Positions 1 to 5,710 of a stretch of DNA of 31,315 nucleotides are shown here, one piece after another. Each line of letters opens with the position of its first letter. The first letter of the stretch is position 1. A model generated the notes under the pieces. That model searched no databases. It worked only from the letters and a program-made list of their open reading frames with translations, and was not told where the DNA came from. Source of the DNA: a virus. The stretch is taken from the IMG/VR virus record IMGVR_UViG_3300029987_000032, positions 1 to 31,315 of that record; one strand, written 5' to 3'. The position numbers were made by a program, and so were the translations under genes.

Positions 1-302
1 CCAAGAACACCATAGAACTTACCAGTACTAAGTAGATTAATACCTATTGAAGCCATCTCTACATTATATGAGTATTGGCGTTCTCTACGTCGTTCATTAT
101 CTATCCCGGACATCATAGTAATAGCCATTACTGGTTGTATTACTATTGGTCCAATAATATGATTAAACGAAGCGGATAGACTGGCACCAGTTTCATTACC
201 GGTATCTGTTTTGGGAGCTACAATAGCACCACCAAAGGAAAGAAAGTTTTGCGCTATAGCCATTATGGGTAATAAGCACAATAGAAGTAATAGTTTTTTC
301 AT
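1..302 (-). CDS. Exported protein, partial (3' end outside window)
   Basis: The frame is open from an ATG at 302 to the window edge, giving 100 codons. The product starts MKKLLLLLCLLPIMAIAQ, a clear Sec signal peptide with a likely cleavage site after Ala-Ile-Ala. The mature part alternates Gly, small and aromatic residues (FLSFGGAIV, SASFNHIIGPIVI), as exported beta-strand proteins do, but too little is present to name a fold. It begins 1 nt after the stop of the next upstream small gene, so the two are co-transcribed. A phage-encoded exported protein could alter the host envelope; that role is inference. Confidence 0.75.
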   Translation of the reverse strand, partial: MKKLLLLLCLLPIMAIAQNFLSFGGAIVAPKTDTGNETGASLSASFNHIIGPIVIQPVMAITMMSGIDNERRRERQYSYNVEMASIGINLLSTGKFYGVL

Positions 303-303
303 T

Positions 304-456
304 TTATTTGTTTTCGTCGGGTTCATAATAAACTCGAGCAGGTTTACTTAATTCAATATCAAATATCTCAATGATAGCACTAGAAAAGAACATAAGTCCT
401 ATCAATACCATCAATAAAAATAAGAACACGAATGTCTTTTTACGCTTTAGTTTCAT
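304..456 (-). CDS. Small single-pass membrane protein (50 aa)
   Basis: The product begins MKLKRKKTFVFLFLLMVLIG: a lysine-rich start followed by one strongly hydrophobic segment (about residues 8-28), then a short polar tail with acidic residues ending in PDENK. By the positive-inside rule the N-terminus is cytoplasmic. The ATG overlaps the stop of the upstream gene in an ATGA arrangement, which supports both the start and translational coupling. A purine-rich AAGAAGAAAG lies just upstream. No family is recognised; the function is unknown. Confidence 0.65.
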   Translation of the reverse strand: MKLKRKKTFVFLFLLMVLIGLMFFSSAIIEIFDIELSKPARVYYEPDENK

Positions 457-734
457 ATCTTTCTTCTTTTAAAGTATTTGAATAGCGCATAAACTGTCAG
501 AAACATAGCAAAGAGCAACGTTCCATCACCAACTGGCACTGTATTGCATCCACAATGTTTCCAGTAGCCATAACCCCATCCTTTGCCACATACATAACAA
601 TGAGTAAGAACAGGATTACATTGAGTAGTCGCTTGTGCATTAGCCGGACTATAAGGTTCAATAGTAGTTATTGTTGATAACTGCTCAGGTTGTGATTGTA
701 AATCACTAAAAGGTACATAAGTTGTTTCAGTCAT
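453..734 (-). CDS. Cysteine-rich protein with C-terminal membrane anchor (93 aa)
   Basis: Residues 1-35 are polar and probably disordered. The middle carries Cys39, Cys46, Cys49 (CYVC), His60, Cys61 and Cys63, a spacing compatible with a small metal-binding knuckle. Residues about 70-87 form one membrane helix, followed by the basic tail KYFKRRK. The start codon is the last ATG before the tRNA-like gene at 760-867. Its stop overlaps the next start by 4 nt. The family is not recognised. It is likely a small membrane-tethered metal-binding protein, but its role cannot be deduced. Confidence 0.75.
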   Translation of the reverse strand: MTETTYVPFSDLQSQPEQLSTITTIEPYSPANAQATTQCNPVLTHCYVCGKGWGYGYWKHCGCNTVPVGDGTLLFAMFLTVYALFKYFKRRKI

Positions 735-759
735 GATTATTATTTGATTATTAATTTGT

Positions 760-867
760 GATCTAACTCTGATTCGAACAGAGAATTATAGTGTATAAGC
801 CTGACACCGTAGTTCGTATGACTTTTCTTTAAATTACTATGCGTATAACCAATTCCGCCATTAGATC
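760..867 (-). tRNA. tRNA-Leu-like gene with oversized anticodon arm
   Basis: Read on the minus strand, the ends GATCTAA and TTAGATC form a perfect 7-bp acceptor stem. A D-arm of tRNA-Leu type follows (GCG, loop containing AATTGG, CGC). The T-arm is CTCTG-TTCGAAT-CAGAG with a perfect 5-bp stem, and a long variable arm has a GTGT/ACAC stem, so this is a class II tRNA. The anticodon region is abnormal: only TAGT/ACTA pair, enclosing 22 nt where about 9 are expected. TAA preceded by T is a candidate Leu anticodon. The discriminator is A and the CCA end is not encoded. It could be a degenerate or processed tRNA. It lies between two minus-strand genes and is probably cut from their transcript. Confidence 0.6.
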
Positions 868-876
868 ATACCATTA

Positions 877-1185
877 TTACATTTCTAGTACAATAGGAAT
901 ATACTTTCTTACAGTATCAGCAAGCTTAGGACTATTCTCAAGCTTAGTAACAAGCTGAGTACATGTAGTAGCACCAAAGGTATTCACAACGATTTGTAAT
1001 GCCCTTAAAAGAGCATATCCTTCGGCTTCACTATTAATCACACATTGAATAACAAGCTCTTCATTACGTGGATAATTCAACACTGATTTAGCAGTTGCTA
1101 AAGGTTGTCCACCACCATCAATAGCTTCATTAGCAGGTACTTTTTTTACACCTAAATCTGCACTAGGTTCTTTACCATTTTCCAT
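877..1185 (-). CDS. Hypothetical protein (102 aa)
   Basis: A soluble, mixed-charge protein. Residues 1-35 are polar and Gly/Pro-containing (IDGGGQPLA). Residues about 40-102 look helical (ALLRALQIVV, TQLVTKLENS, RKYIPIVLEM). No signal peptide or membrane segment is seen. It is the first gene after the terminator at 1209-1245, so it either has its own promoter or depends on read-through. The tRNA-like gene follows 9 nt after its stop. No family is recognised. Confidence 0.75.
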   Translation of the reverse strand: MENGKEPSADLGVKKVPANEAIDGGGQPLATAKSVLNYPRNEELVIQCVINSEAEGYALLRALQIVVNTFGATTCTQLVTKLENSPKLADTVRKYIPIVLEM

Positions 1186-1208
1186 TTGATTTAATTTAAA
1201 TATTAAAC

Positions 1209-1245
1209 AAAAAAAAGAGTTACAAAATTAATCATAACTCTTTTT
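1209..1245 (-). terminator. Rho-independent terminator (minus-strand unit ending at 1263)
   Basis: An 11-bp perfect stem (AAAAAGAGTTA at 1212-1222 with TAACTCTTTTT at 1235-1245) encloses a 12-nt loop and is followed on the minus strand by eight T residues (1209-1216 as A on the plus strand). It closes the 2501-1263 unit. The opposite strand also has a T-run, so it may work both ways. Confidence 0.85.
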
Positions 1246-1262
1246 ATATACTACTACAAAAT

Positions 1263-1448
1263 TCATCCGATGCCCGGACATGTAAACATAGCCAATACTT
1301 CTGATTCAACAGGAACATACTGATCAATGTAATCAGCAGTTTGTTGATTTAAATTTGTAGCTAAAAATTTCTTAATCATCATTCTTTCCTCTTGTCTAAC
1401 AAGTTCTATTACCTTACTAAGAGGTAAATGCAATGTTATTTCTTCCAT
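1263..1448 (-). CDS. Small soluble protein (61 aa) of the virion-surface unit
   Basis: The last gene before the terminator at 1209-1245. The product starts MEEITLHLPLSKVIELVRQE and is mostly helical and charged, with an amphipathic first half and a short hydrophobic C-terminus (LAMFTCPGIG). Its ATG lies 1 nt after the stop of the upstream gene, so it is translated together with the two probable virion proteins. Function is unknown; an assembly or chaperone role for those neighbours is possible but unproven. Confidence 0.75.
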   Translation of the reverse strand: MEEITLHLPLSKVIELVRQEERMMIKKFLATNLNQQTADYIDQYVPVESEVLAMFTCPGIG

Positions 1449-1449
1449 C

Positions 1450-1758
1450 TTAATGAGTTTTAGAGGTTACCTTATTAGTTTCATAAACTGCTAAAGCACT
1501 ACTTGCTCCGGCTGCAATAGCCATAAAAGATGCAATAGAGTTAGTTTCGAATGCTTCACCACCTTCCTGAGAAGATGATGCCGGGAACAATTGAATTTCA
1601 TAATCAGTAGCAGATACAACCGAATAAGGACCACTCAAAGGAATTTTCTTTATATAGATTATATTAGTACTGGTATTCTGAAATCGAATGTTACTTCTTT
1701 TCTTATTTATAGGAGCGACTACTATAGCCGAAGTACCTACAATTACTGGACTGGCCAT
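1450..1758 (-). CDS. Probable virion-associated beta-sandwich protein (102 aa)
   Basis: The chain is almost entirely beta-prone. It has the arrangement seen in small phage decoration-type proteins: an N-terminal strand (TSAIVVAPINKKRSNIRFQN), a Val/Ile-Tyr-Ile strand, a segment like YEIQLFPASSS followed by acidic residues, then Ala/Ile-rich strands ending in LAVYETNKV. In such proteins the basic NKKRSNIRFQN-type segment precedes the core sandwich. The neighbouring CCCEIK-family protein supports a virion location. The exact role (head decoration, fibre base or tail) is inference. Confidence 0.7.
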   Translation of the reverse strand: MASPVIVGTSAIVVAPINKKRSNIRFQNTSTNIIYIKKIPLSGPYSVVSATDYEIQLFPASSSQEGGEAFETNSIASFMAIAAGASSALAVYETNKVTSKTH

Positions 1759-1769
1759 AATTGCAAGTA

Positions 1770-2501
1770 TTAAACTACTGCTGTAGGAGTAATATGAGTC
1801 AAAATAGTATTCAACAAATACTGATTTTGTTCATTGTTACTGATTTTGTTGTTAGCAGCAGAAAGTTGATCCCGTAAATTTTGAACATTCAAGTCATTGA
1901 TAAGTGCGCGTGTTGCATTACCATCGGCAAGAATAGTACTCTTAATCTCACAACAGCATTGAGCCATAGCAGCTGCATTAGCCGTACCTTGTGCTATGAT
2001 TTGATTCGTAGCATTTTGTACTTGCATTGCTGAGCTATTGAAGCCTTGCAATGTAGTTGTAGTAAGGTTATTGAAACTGTTTAATTGTTGAAGAGCATTC
2101 TGATTTTGAGAAGCGGTAATATCTCTTCCCAATCCATTGATTGAATCCAAAGTAGTAAAATTAGCTGCAGCTTGAGCAGTCGCCAATTGTCCTATTTGTG
2201 TACCTACATTACTAATACTTTGAGAAAGGTCAATAGTATCAGCACGAATTTGACCAGTCAATGCAGTATTACTGATTTGACCGGCCAATGATTGTATTTG
2301 GTTATTGATAGCACCAAACTCAGCAACATTTGCATTGCCATTGTTACCACCACCAAACAAACCATTACCATTGTTTGCAAGAAGTGAACCGAGAACTAAC
2401 CCAGCAACACCACCACCGACTGCTCCAAGACCTACTCCGGAACCCATTGAACTACCACCGCCTAATGAGCCAGTTGGTAGTGTACCATCTAATGTCAACA
2501 T
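1770..2501 (-). CDS. Glycine-rich, coiled-coil phage protein with CCCEIK motif, probable virion protein
   Basis: Residues 12-58 are rich in Gly and Asn (GGGSSMGSGVGLG, LFGGGNNGN) with a short hydrophobic segment at 31-42. Residues 60-180 are a Gln/Asn/Ala/Ser-rich helical region. Three consecutive cysteines at 182-184 are followed by EIK, then residues 190-240 (RALINDLNVQNLRDQLSAAN) form a probable coiled coil. A Cys-Cys-Cys-Glu motif followed by a RALI...LRDxL helix recurs in phage proteins of gut Bacteroidota and other hosts, usually in virion contexts. It is the first gene of a unit with its own promoter and possible operator. Function is not established; a head-fibre or surface protein is plausible. 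Confidence 0.75.
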   Translation of the reverse strand: MLTLDGTLPTGSLGGGSSMGSGVGLGAVGGGVAGLVLGSLLANNGNGLFGGGNNGNANVAEFGAINNQIQSLAGQISNTALTGQIRADTIDLSQSISNVGTQIGQLATAQAAANFTTLDSINGLGRDITASQNQNALQQLNSFNNLTTTTLQGFNSSAMQVQNATNQIIAQGTANAAAMAQCCCEIKSTILADGNATRALINDLNVQNLRDQLSAANNKISNNEQNQYLLNTILTHITPTAVV

Positions 2502-2532
2502 AATATATAGTTTTTAATTGCCAACTGAATTG

Positions 2533-2544
2533 TTGACATGTCAA
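2533..2544. promoter_or_regulatory. Perfect 12-bp palindrome, candidate operator
   Basis: TTGACATGTCAA reads the same on both strands. It overlaps the -7 box and expected start site of the minus-strand promoter just upstream, so a bound dimeric repressor would block initiation. HTH candidates encoded nearby are at 2580-2873 and 3594-3809. No protein-site link is proven. Confidence 0.45.
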
Positions 2545-2549
2545 AATTA
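2542..2549 (-). promoter_or_regulatory. Bacteroidota-type -7 promoter box (TAATTTTG)
   Basis: The minus strand reads TAATTTTG, matching the TAnnTTTG -7 consensus of Bacteroidota. It lies about 40 nt upstream of the start at 2501. No clear -33 TTTG was found at the usual distance. It would drive the 2501-1263 unit. Confidence 0.5.
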
Positions 2550-2579
2550 TATACTACTCTAACTTAGTACTAATGAATT

Positions 2580-2873
2580 TTATAGGTCTAGTTTTTTCTT
2601 TAATTCTAATGCTTTTTTCAAATCAGATAGATAATATTCTTTCTCTTTGAATCCTTTACGTTTGCGCGGTTCTGATATTATACCCATGTCTTTTAGTTCA
2701 TGGAACTTATTTAGTGATACTCCCATAAACTTAGCAGCATCTTCTCGGCCCATTGTAGTAGGTCTATGAATAAGTATTGATATTTGTTCTAATTCTTCAT
2801 TAGTCAAATCTTCGCATTCATTATTCTCTATCATTTTTAAAACAATAGAAATGATCTTATTTAAATTTCTCAT
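2580..2873 (-). CDS. Excisionase/MerR-like HTH DNA-binding protein (97 aa)
   Basis: Two parts are visible. Residues 1-37 form a helical N-terminal module with the pattern I..NNECEDLTNEELEQI. Residues 40-90 hold a winged-helix core (GREDAAKFMGVSLNKFHELK, then a basic wing RKRKGFKEKEYY and the helix LSDLKKALELKKK). This resembles excisionase-like regulators of Bacteroides mobile elements. In a phage without a visible integrase it is more likely a transcriptional regulator. It lies just upstream of the promoter with the palindromic site at 2533-2544, which makes local regulation plausible. The N-terminal module recurs in the 59-residue protein at 14712-14891. Confidence 0.8.
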   Translation of the reverse strand: MRNLNKIISIVLKMIENNECEDLTNEELEQISILIHRPTTMGREDAAKFMGVSLNKFHELKDMGIISEPRKRKGFKEKEYYLSDLKKALELKKKLDL

Positions 2874-2898
2874 TGTAATAATTGTTTATTGATATTAG

Positions 2899-2968
2899 TG
2901 GGACCAAATGGACTCGAACCATCACCCTCAACATAAAATGTTGTGCTCTACCTTTGAGCTACACTCCC
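2899..2968 (-). tRNA. Compact tRNA, probably tRNA-Lys(TTT)
   Basis: On the minus strand the gene runs from GGGAGTG to TGGTCCC with discriminator A. The acceptor stem has a G-G mismatch at its fifth pair and two G-T wobbles. The D-arm is GCTC-AAAGGTA-GAGC. The T-arm is GATGG-TTCGAGT-CCATT. The anticodon arm reads CAAC-ATTTTAT-GTTG, which places TTT (Lys) after T33, but the stem has only four pairs; a 5-bp stem with a 5-nt loop is an alternative. At 70 nt it is short. Lys AAA codons are abundant here, so a phage tRNA-Lys makes sense. No CCA is encoded. Confidence 0.7.
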
Positions 2969-3063
2969 GAACCATTTGTAATTGTTAGCTACCTAATAAT
3001 TATTTATCATTATTCTACATCAGCATTAGTATATTGAGATAATTATCCAAGCTATTCCAATCA

Positions 3064-3330
3064 CTACTTAATCGGCAAGCCAAGCAATTTAGCATAGCGA
3101 TTAAATACTTTAGTCTCATAAGGTTTGTCCTCTTCATAGACAACAGCACGTTTAAGCCATTTATCAAAGCATTCAGGACATATCCAATGATTAAGAACTG
3201 CAATAAATCGACCTTCATCAGAAGATTGATTACAATGATCACACACGCCAAATCCACCCCATTGTAGGCATTCAGTAGCTGTAGTGCTTATTACTTTGAA
3301 CCCTTTAGGATTCTCTACTCTGTGTGCCAT
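3064..3330 (-). CDS. Four-cysteine zinc-finger protein (88 aa)
   Basis: Two CxxC knuckles (Cys30-Cys33 in GVCDHC and Cys51-Cys54 in WICPEC) are separated by 17 residues, a classic four-Cys zinc-binding arrangement. The N-terminus is short and polar and the C-terminal 30 residues are charged and helical (FDKWLKRAVVYEEDKPYETK). The start overlaps the end of the upstream gene by 26 nt. Such small zinc proteins in phages often bind nucleic acid or host proteins; the target is unknown. Confidence 0.8.
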   Translation of the reverse strand: MAHRVENPKGFKVISTTATECLQWGGFGVCDHCNQSSDEGRFIAVLNHWICPECFDKWLKRAVVYEEDKPYETKVFNRYAKLLGLPIK

Positions 3331-3589
3331 CTGGTAAGTTTAATGGTGTTGTTAGACTTGTCATTAAATCCTCAAGAGTATCATAAGCATCTTTTGATTC
3401 TACTTCATGATATGAACCAGTGTGATACACCATAAGAACTTCTCCATCCGGAACAATTCTATTATTACTCATTAATACTTGGCAATCACCAGTGTATGTT
3501 GATATACCTAAGATTGGTTTCTTTTCAATCTTGTTGTTGTTCATAAAGAAGATAATATCTCCTTTAGCTCTATAATTTTGTGTTCCCAT
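3305..3589 (-). CDS. Hypothetical protein (94 aa)
   Basis: The start chosen gives MGTQNYRAKGDIIFFMNNNK, 4 nt after the stop of the XRE-type gene upstream. An ATG 33 nt further upstream would overlap that gene by 29 nt and adds a residue run (MNFKLILNNNS) that looks like read-through. The body is beta-prone with short strands (DIIFFMNNN, GISTYTGDCQVLMSNN, EVLMVYHTGSYHEVES), compatible with a small barrel. No family is recognised. Its 3' end overlaps the zinc-finger gene by 26 nt. Confidence 0.65.
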   Translation of the reverse strand: MGTQNYRAKGDIIFFMNNNKIEKKPILGISTYTGDCQVLMSNNRIVPDGEVLMVYHTGSYHEVESKDAYDTLEDLMTSLTTPLNLPDGTQSRES

Positions 3590-3593
3590 ACTG

Positions 3594-3809
3594 TTATTGT
3601 TTAATATTAATTTGAAGTTCAATTTTTAAAACTTTACAAATAGTAATGAATTTTTCAAAACTAACTTGCATATATCTGCCACCTCTTACTGAACTAACCA
3701 TACTTTCAGTTACTCCAGCTTTAGTAGCTATTTGTTTATTACTCATTCCGGACAATATTATTTCATTTCCAACAATATCATAAACTTGATTTACACTAGT
3801 AATAATCAT
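3594..3809 (-). CDS. XRE/Cro-type helix-turn-helix protein (71 aa)
   Basis: From the chosen start (MIITSVNQVYDIVGNE) the protein is a single HTH_3-type domain: the first helix of the motif is SNKQIATKAGV, the recognition helix is TESMVSSVRGGRYM, and the supporting helix is FEKFITICKVLKIEL. An upstream in-frame ATG would add 30 unrelated residues that overlap the membrane-protein gene. Proteins of this size are usually phage repressors or Cro-like switches. Candidate targets are the promoter and palindrome at 2533-2549, but this is inference. Confidence 0.8.
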   Translation of the reverse strand: MIITSVNQVYDIVGNEIILSGMSNKQIATKAGVTESMVSSVRGGRYMQVSFEKFITICKVLKIELQINIKQ

Positions 3810-3810
3810 A

Positions 3811-4146
3811 TTACAATATTTTGTTTTGTTGAATAAATCGAATAAAGAACCATGATATGCCAATGAATAGAAATATATCCCAATGAAATCCAAAAGCAAT
3901 CAAGTAAGTAATGATAGCTATCCATATACCATTACAATAGGGACACAAGCCCAATGGTTTGGCAATATAAGCCATAAAGGACACTAAACGTATATTCTTA
4001 CCATACTTCGATAAAAGTCTCTTATATCGAACGTATTTGTATAACCAGTCATGATACCAGTCGAATATCATTCCAAACTCTTGTATATGCTGAAAGCAAA
4101 GAGCAAGAGCAGCTACTGCAAATCCTATAAGAAGATACAGTAGCAT
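3811..4146 (-). CDS. Membrane protein with CPYC motif
   Basis: The product starts MLLYLLIGFAVAALALCFQH, a membrane segment, followed by a long basic, aromatic cytosolic loop (YHDWLYKYVRYKRLLSKYGK). Then come GLCPYCNGIW and two further hydrophobic segments (WIAIITYLIAFG, FLFIGISWFFI). The CxxC lies at a membrane boundary, as in some small membrane proteins that bind metal or form disulfides. An alternative ATG at 4173 adds nine residues and is preceded by AAAGAAG, but overlaps the upstream gene by 14 nt. Function is unknown. Confidence 0.7.
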   Translation of the reverse strand: MLLYLLIGFAVAALALCFQHIQEFGMIFDWYHDWLYKYVRYKRLLSKYGKNIRLVSFMAYIAKPLGLCPYCNGIWIAIITYLIAFGFHWDIFLFIGISWFFIRFIQQNKIL

Positions 4147-4159
4147 TATGATAGGGTCG

Positions 4160-4426
4160 TTAGAGCACAGCATTTTTGTATTCTTCTTTAGCCTTGTCAA
4201 ACTTAGTTCTTGCTTCTTCTTGTCGTTCAGTTGGTACTAAAACAATTTTAGAAGCCGGAATATAAGAACGATCATTAGTAGAATGTCTTGAGAAACGGAC
4301 ACGCAAATCATCATCACGATCAGGGACTGCAGTTACAACTAAAATACCAATGGAATTTACAGGATAGTCTTTTCCACAATTTGTACTGTGACACCTGTTC
4401 AAATAAATTAAATCACCTACTTGCAT
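4160..4426 (-). CDS. Small beta-barrel-like hypothetical protein (88 aa)
   Basis: Residues 1-65 read as a compact SH3-like or translation-protein-like barrel: MQVGDLIYLNR, SIGILVVTAVPDRDDDLRVRF and SYIPASKIVLVP, with regular strand-turn alternation. Residues 66-88 are a charged helix (RQEEARTKFDKAKEEYK). It is the first gene downstream of a promoter box at 4616-4623 with a leader of about 190 nt. The fold is guessed from the strand pattern; the function is unknown. Confidence 0.75.
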   Translation of the reverse strand: MQVGDLIYLNRCHSTNCGKDYPVNSIGILVVTAVPDRDDDLRVRFSRHSTNDRSYIPASKIVLVPTERQEEARTKFDKAKEEYKNAVL

Positions 4427-4601
4427 AATAATAAATGTTTTGTTGATTAATAAATAGTTTATATACGAGAATAAATAGACAATAATAGAAATGAGCTATC
4501 ATTTACACTGACCATACACGTCATTTCAACGCATAGAAAGCTTACTGTTGAACGAATAGCAATAGAATGACACTATGTATCATATCAATAAAAGAAAGTA
4601 G

Positions 4602-4618
4602 CTTAAACAAGCCCGCAA
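4602..4618 (-). repeat. Leader motif copy 1
   Basis: The minus strand reads TTGCGGGCTTGTTTAAG, directly after the -7 box at 4616-4623. The same GGCTTGTTTAAG, again preceded by TTGCGG but with 4 extra nt between, occurs at 5940-5960. It is likely the start of two related transcripts. Confidence 0.5.
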
Positions 4619-4623
4619 AAGTA
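4616..4623 (-). promoter_or_regulatory. Bacteroidota-type -7 promoter box (TACTTTTG)
   Basis: The minus strand reads TACTTTTG followed by CGGGCTTG. It matches TAnnTTTG and points toward the gene starting at 4426, leaving a leader of about 190 nt. No clear -33 TTTG was seen at the expected spacing. Confidence 0.5.
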
Positions 4624-4631
4624 ATCAAATC

Positions 4632-4826
4632 TTACAATATTGTATAGCATCTGATACACCGGATTACACCAATCACAACCACTATCAAATAATCTAATAT
4701 AATGTAGACCAATAGATTCAACACACTATACTCTATTGCAAGAAATGAATACTTAAGGAATACAACCAACTCACCATTACCACCACCATAACTAGACATA
4801 TCATACAACCACATATAACAGCGCAT
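4632..4826 (-). CDS. Doubtful small hydrophobic reading frame (64 aa)
   Basis: The frame runs from ATG to TAA and encodes MRCYMWLYDMSSYGGGNGEL followed by a hydrophobic stretch (YIILDYLIVVVIGVI). Its T/G-rich composition matches the non-coding leader sequences nearby, and the hydrophobicity may simply follow from that. It ends 8 nt before the promoter box at 4616-4623. It could be a small membrane protein or chance; kept at low confidence. Confidence 0.25.
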   Translation of the reverse strand: MRCYMWLYDMSSYGGGNGELVVFLKYSFLAIEYSVLNLLVYIILDYLIVVVIGVIRCIRCYTIL

Positions 4827-4910
4827 TCAACGCATTATAGGTATTATATTATTCTTATAGATAGAGAGAGAAGCATAGAGAGTAGGAGTGTACAGAGCCT
4901 GTTTGAACGT

Positions 4911-5183
4911 TTACTTTATACTATCCTTAGCCTTAAAATCATTGTAATAACAAGCTGGAATGCTGTATGTATGGAACGCTGAATCCTTGTAGTTATACAC
5001 GGTCATAAGGAATGTATAAGGCTTGTTATCAGAGCTTTTCTTATTCATTACAATAGAGTTATGAATAGCATAAGGATACATTATAAGAGGTCCAGTATTG
5101 TTTACTGGCGTTGTTTCAGAGCAGCTAGAAAGGACTATAACAACGATAGTCAATAACAATAAGAATAGATGTTTTGTGTTCAT
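4911..5183 (-). CDS. Phage-encoded lipoprotein (90 aa)
   Basis: The product starts MNTKHLFLLLLTIVVIVLSS and continues with Cys21: a signal peptide with lipobox LSSC, followed by SETTPVNN. The mature part is about 70 residues with aromatic and polar strands (PYTFLMTVYNYKDSAF). An upstream in-frame ATG would overlap the divergent promoter and add residues before the signal peptide, so it was rejected. Small phage lipoproteins commonly block superinfection by masking or inhibiting receptors; that is a family-level expectation, not shown here. It is divergent from the HTH gene at 5251. Confidence 0.8.
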   Translation of the reverse strand: MNTKHLFLLLLTIVVIVLSSCSETTPVNNTGPLIMYPYAIHNSIVMNKKSSDNKPYTFLMTVYNYKDSAFHTYSIPACYYNDFKAKDSIK

Positions 5184-5212
5184 TTTATATGAATTTAGAG
5201 TAAATATTGTGT

Positions 5213-5220
5213 TATCTTTG
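5213..5220 (+). promoter_or_regulatory. Bacteroidota-type -7 promoter box (TATCTTTG)
   Basis: A perfect TATCTTTG, followed by CGG, lies 30 nt upstream of the plus-strand HTH gene at 5251. It is one of three identical boxes in the window (also 6613 and 7907). It gives this gene its own promoter against the direction of its neighbours. Confidence 0.7.
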
Positions 5221-5222
5221 CG

Positions 5223-5247
5223 GCATCTACTCTCATGTAGTGCCAGC
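5223..5247. repeat. Flanking direct repeat, left copy
   Basis: The copy begins GCATCTACTCTCA, and these 13 nt are identical to the right copy at 5519; the rest is similar. This left copy can also fold, with GGCA and CTAC pairing with GTAG and TGCC, placing a hairpin in the leader just before the start at 5251. Confidence 0.6.
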
Positions 5248-5250
5248 AAA

Positions 5251-5466
5251 ATGAGTAAATTGAATGATAAAGTGTACTATGTAGCACACAATCTATTGAA
5301 TCACGACATTATTATATGTACAAGTAAGACCATGCTATCCAAGTTCGTTGGATGTAGTGATGATACTATACGTCGTAAATTATTGAGTGAACCAGTCCGT
5401 ATAAAGGAATGCATTGTCTGGACCGGAATAGGAATACAAAGGATAAAGAATAGAGGTAATTTTTAA
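5251..5466 (+). CDS. Small HTH-like DNA-binding protein on the opposite strand (71 aa)
   Basis: The start chosen (MSKLNDKVYYVAHNLLNHDI) follows a promoter box and leader hairpin; the longer frame would run through both. Residues 24-47 (TSKTMLSKFVGCSDDTIRRKLL) form a convincing HTH of homeodomain-like type: a helix, a turn at GC, and a recognition helix ending in RRKLL. The C-terminus is basic (IQRIKNRGNF). It is the only plus-strand gene in the left 6.4 kb and is bracketed by imperfect direct repeats, which may be its binding sites or the scar of an insertion. Likely a small regulator. Confidence 0.75.
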   Translation: MSKLNDKVYYVAHNLLNHDIIICTSKTMLSKFVGCSDDTIRRKLLSEPVRIKECIVWTGIGIQRIKNRGNF

Positions 5467-5518
5467 TTGATGGCTTCTACACCTTGTTGGGTGAAATGAG
5501 GTACCAATAGAATCAAAT

Positions 5519-5545
5519 GCATCTACTCTCACGAGTAACGCCACC
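5519..5545. repeat. Flanking direct repeat, right copy
   Basis: GCATCTACTCTCA is repeated here, followed by CGAGTAACGCCACC against TGTAGTGCCAGC in the left copy. It lies between the convergent ends of the HTH gene and the minus-strand gene ending at 5557, and does not overlap a promoter box. Confidence 0.6.
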
Positions 5546-5556
5546 AATTAGTAGTA

Positions 5557-5706
5557 TTATTTGCGTTTATTAGGACGCTTATGCGAACCTTTAGGAATAA
5601 AGATAACAGCAGTATCTCTCCATATAGGTCTTGTATGTTCCTGCTCATTTAATTGAGAATGGAAATTTATTAATCTCCAAACTTTGTCATTATATTTTGG
5701 TTTCAT
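5557..5706 (-). CDS. Small basic protein (49 aa)
   Basis: The chosen start gives MKPKYNDKVWRLINFHSQLN, 4 nt after the stop of the small membrane-protein gene upstream. The product is rich in Lys and Arg and ends in a basic tail (PKGSHKRPNKRK), as in nucleic-acid-binding or ribosome-associated small proteins. A longer in-frame extension to 5865 would read antisense-like hydrophobic sequence through the upstream gene and was rejected. Function is unknown. Confidence 0.6.
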   Translation of the reverse strand: MKPKYNDKVWRLINFHSQLNEQEHTRPIWRDTAVIFIPKGSHKRPNKRK

Positions 5707-5710
5707 AGTA

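Larger units (their letters stand above)
4427..4910. other. Long intergenic region with a minus-strand promoter and leader
   Basis: This is the longest stretch without a convincing gene. The plus strand is rich in A and C, mirroring the T/G-rich minus-strand leader. It holds a -7 box (4616-4623), a 12-nt motif at 4602-4613 that recurs at 5940-5951, short copies of TTCAACGCAT near 4526 and 4826, and one weak hydrophobic reading frame (4632-4826). No tRNA or strong terminator hairpin was found. Confidence 0.5.

Noticed and set aside
3015-3257. Minus-strand open frame of 80 codons
   Set aside because: It lies almost entirely inside the Cys4 zinc-finger gene in another frame and shows hydrophobic antisense-like composition without motif.
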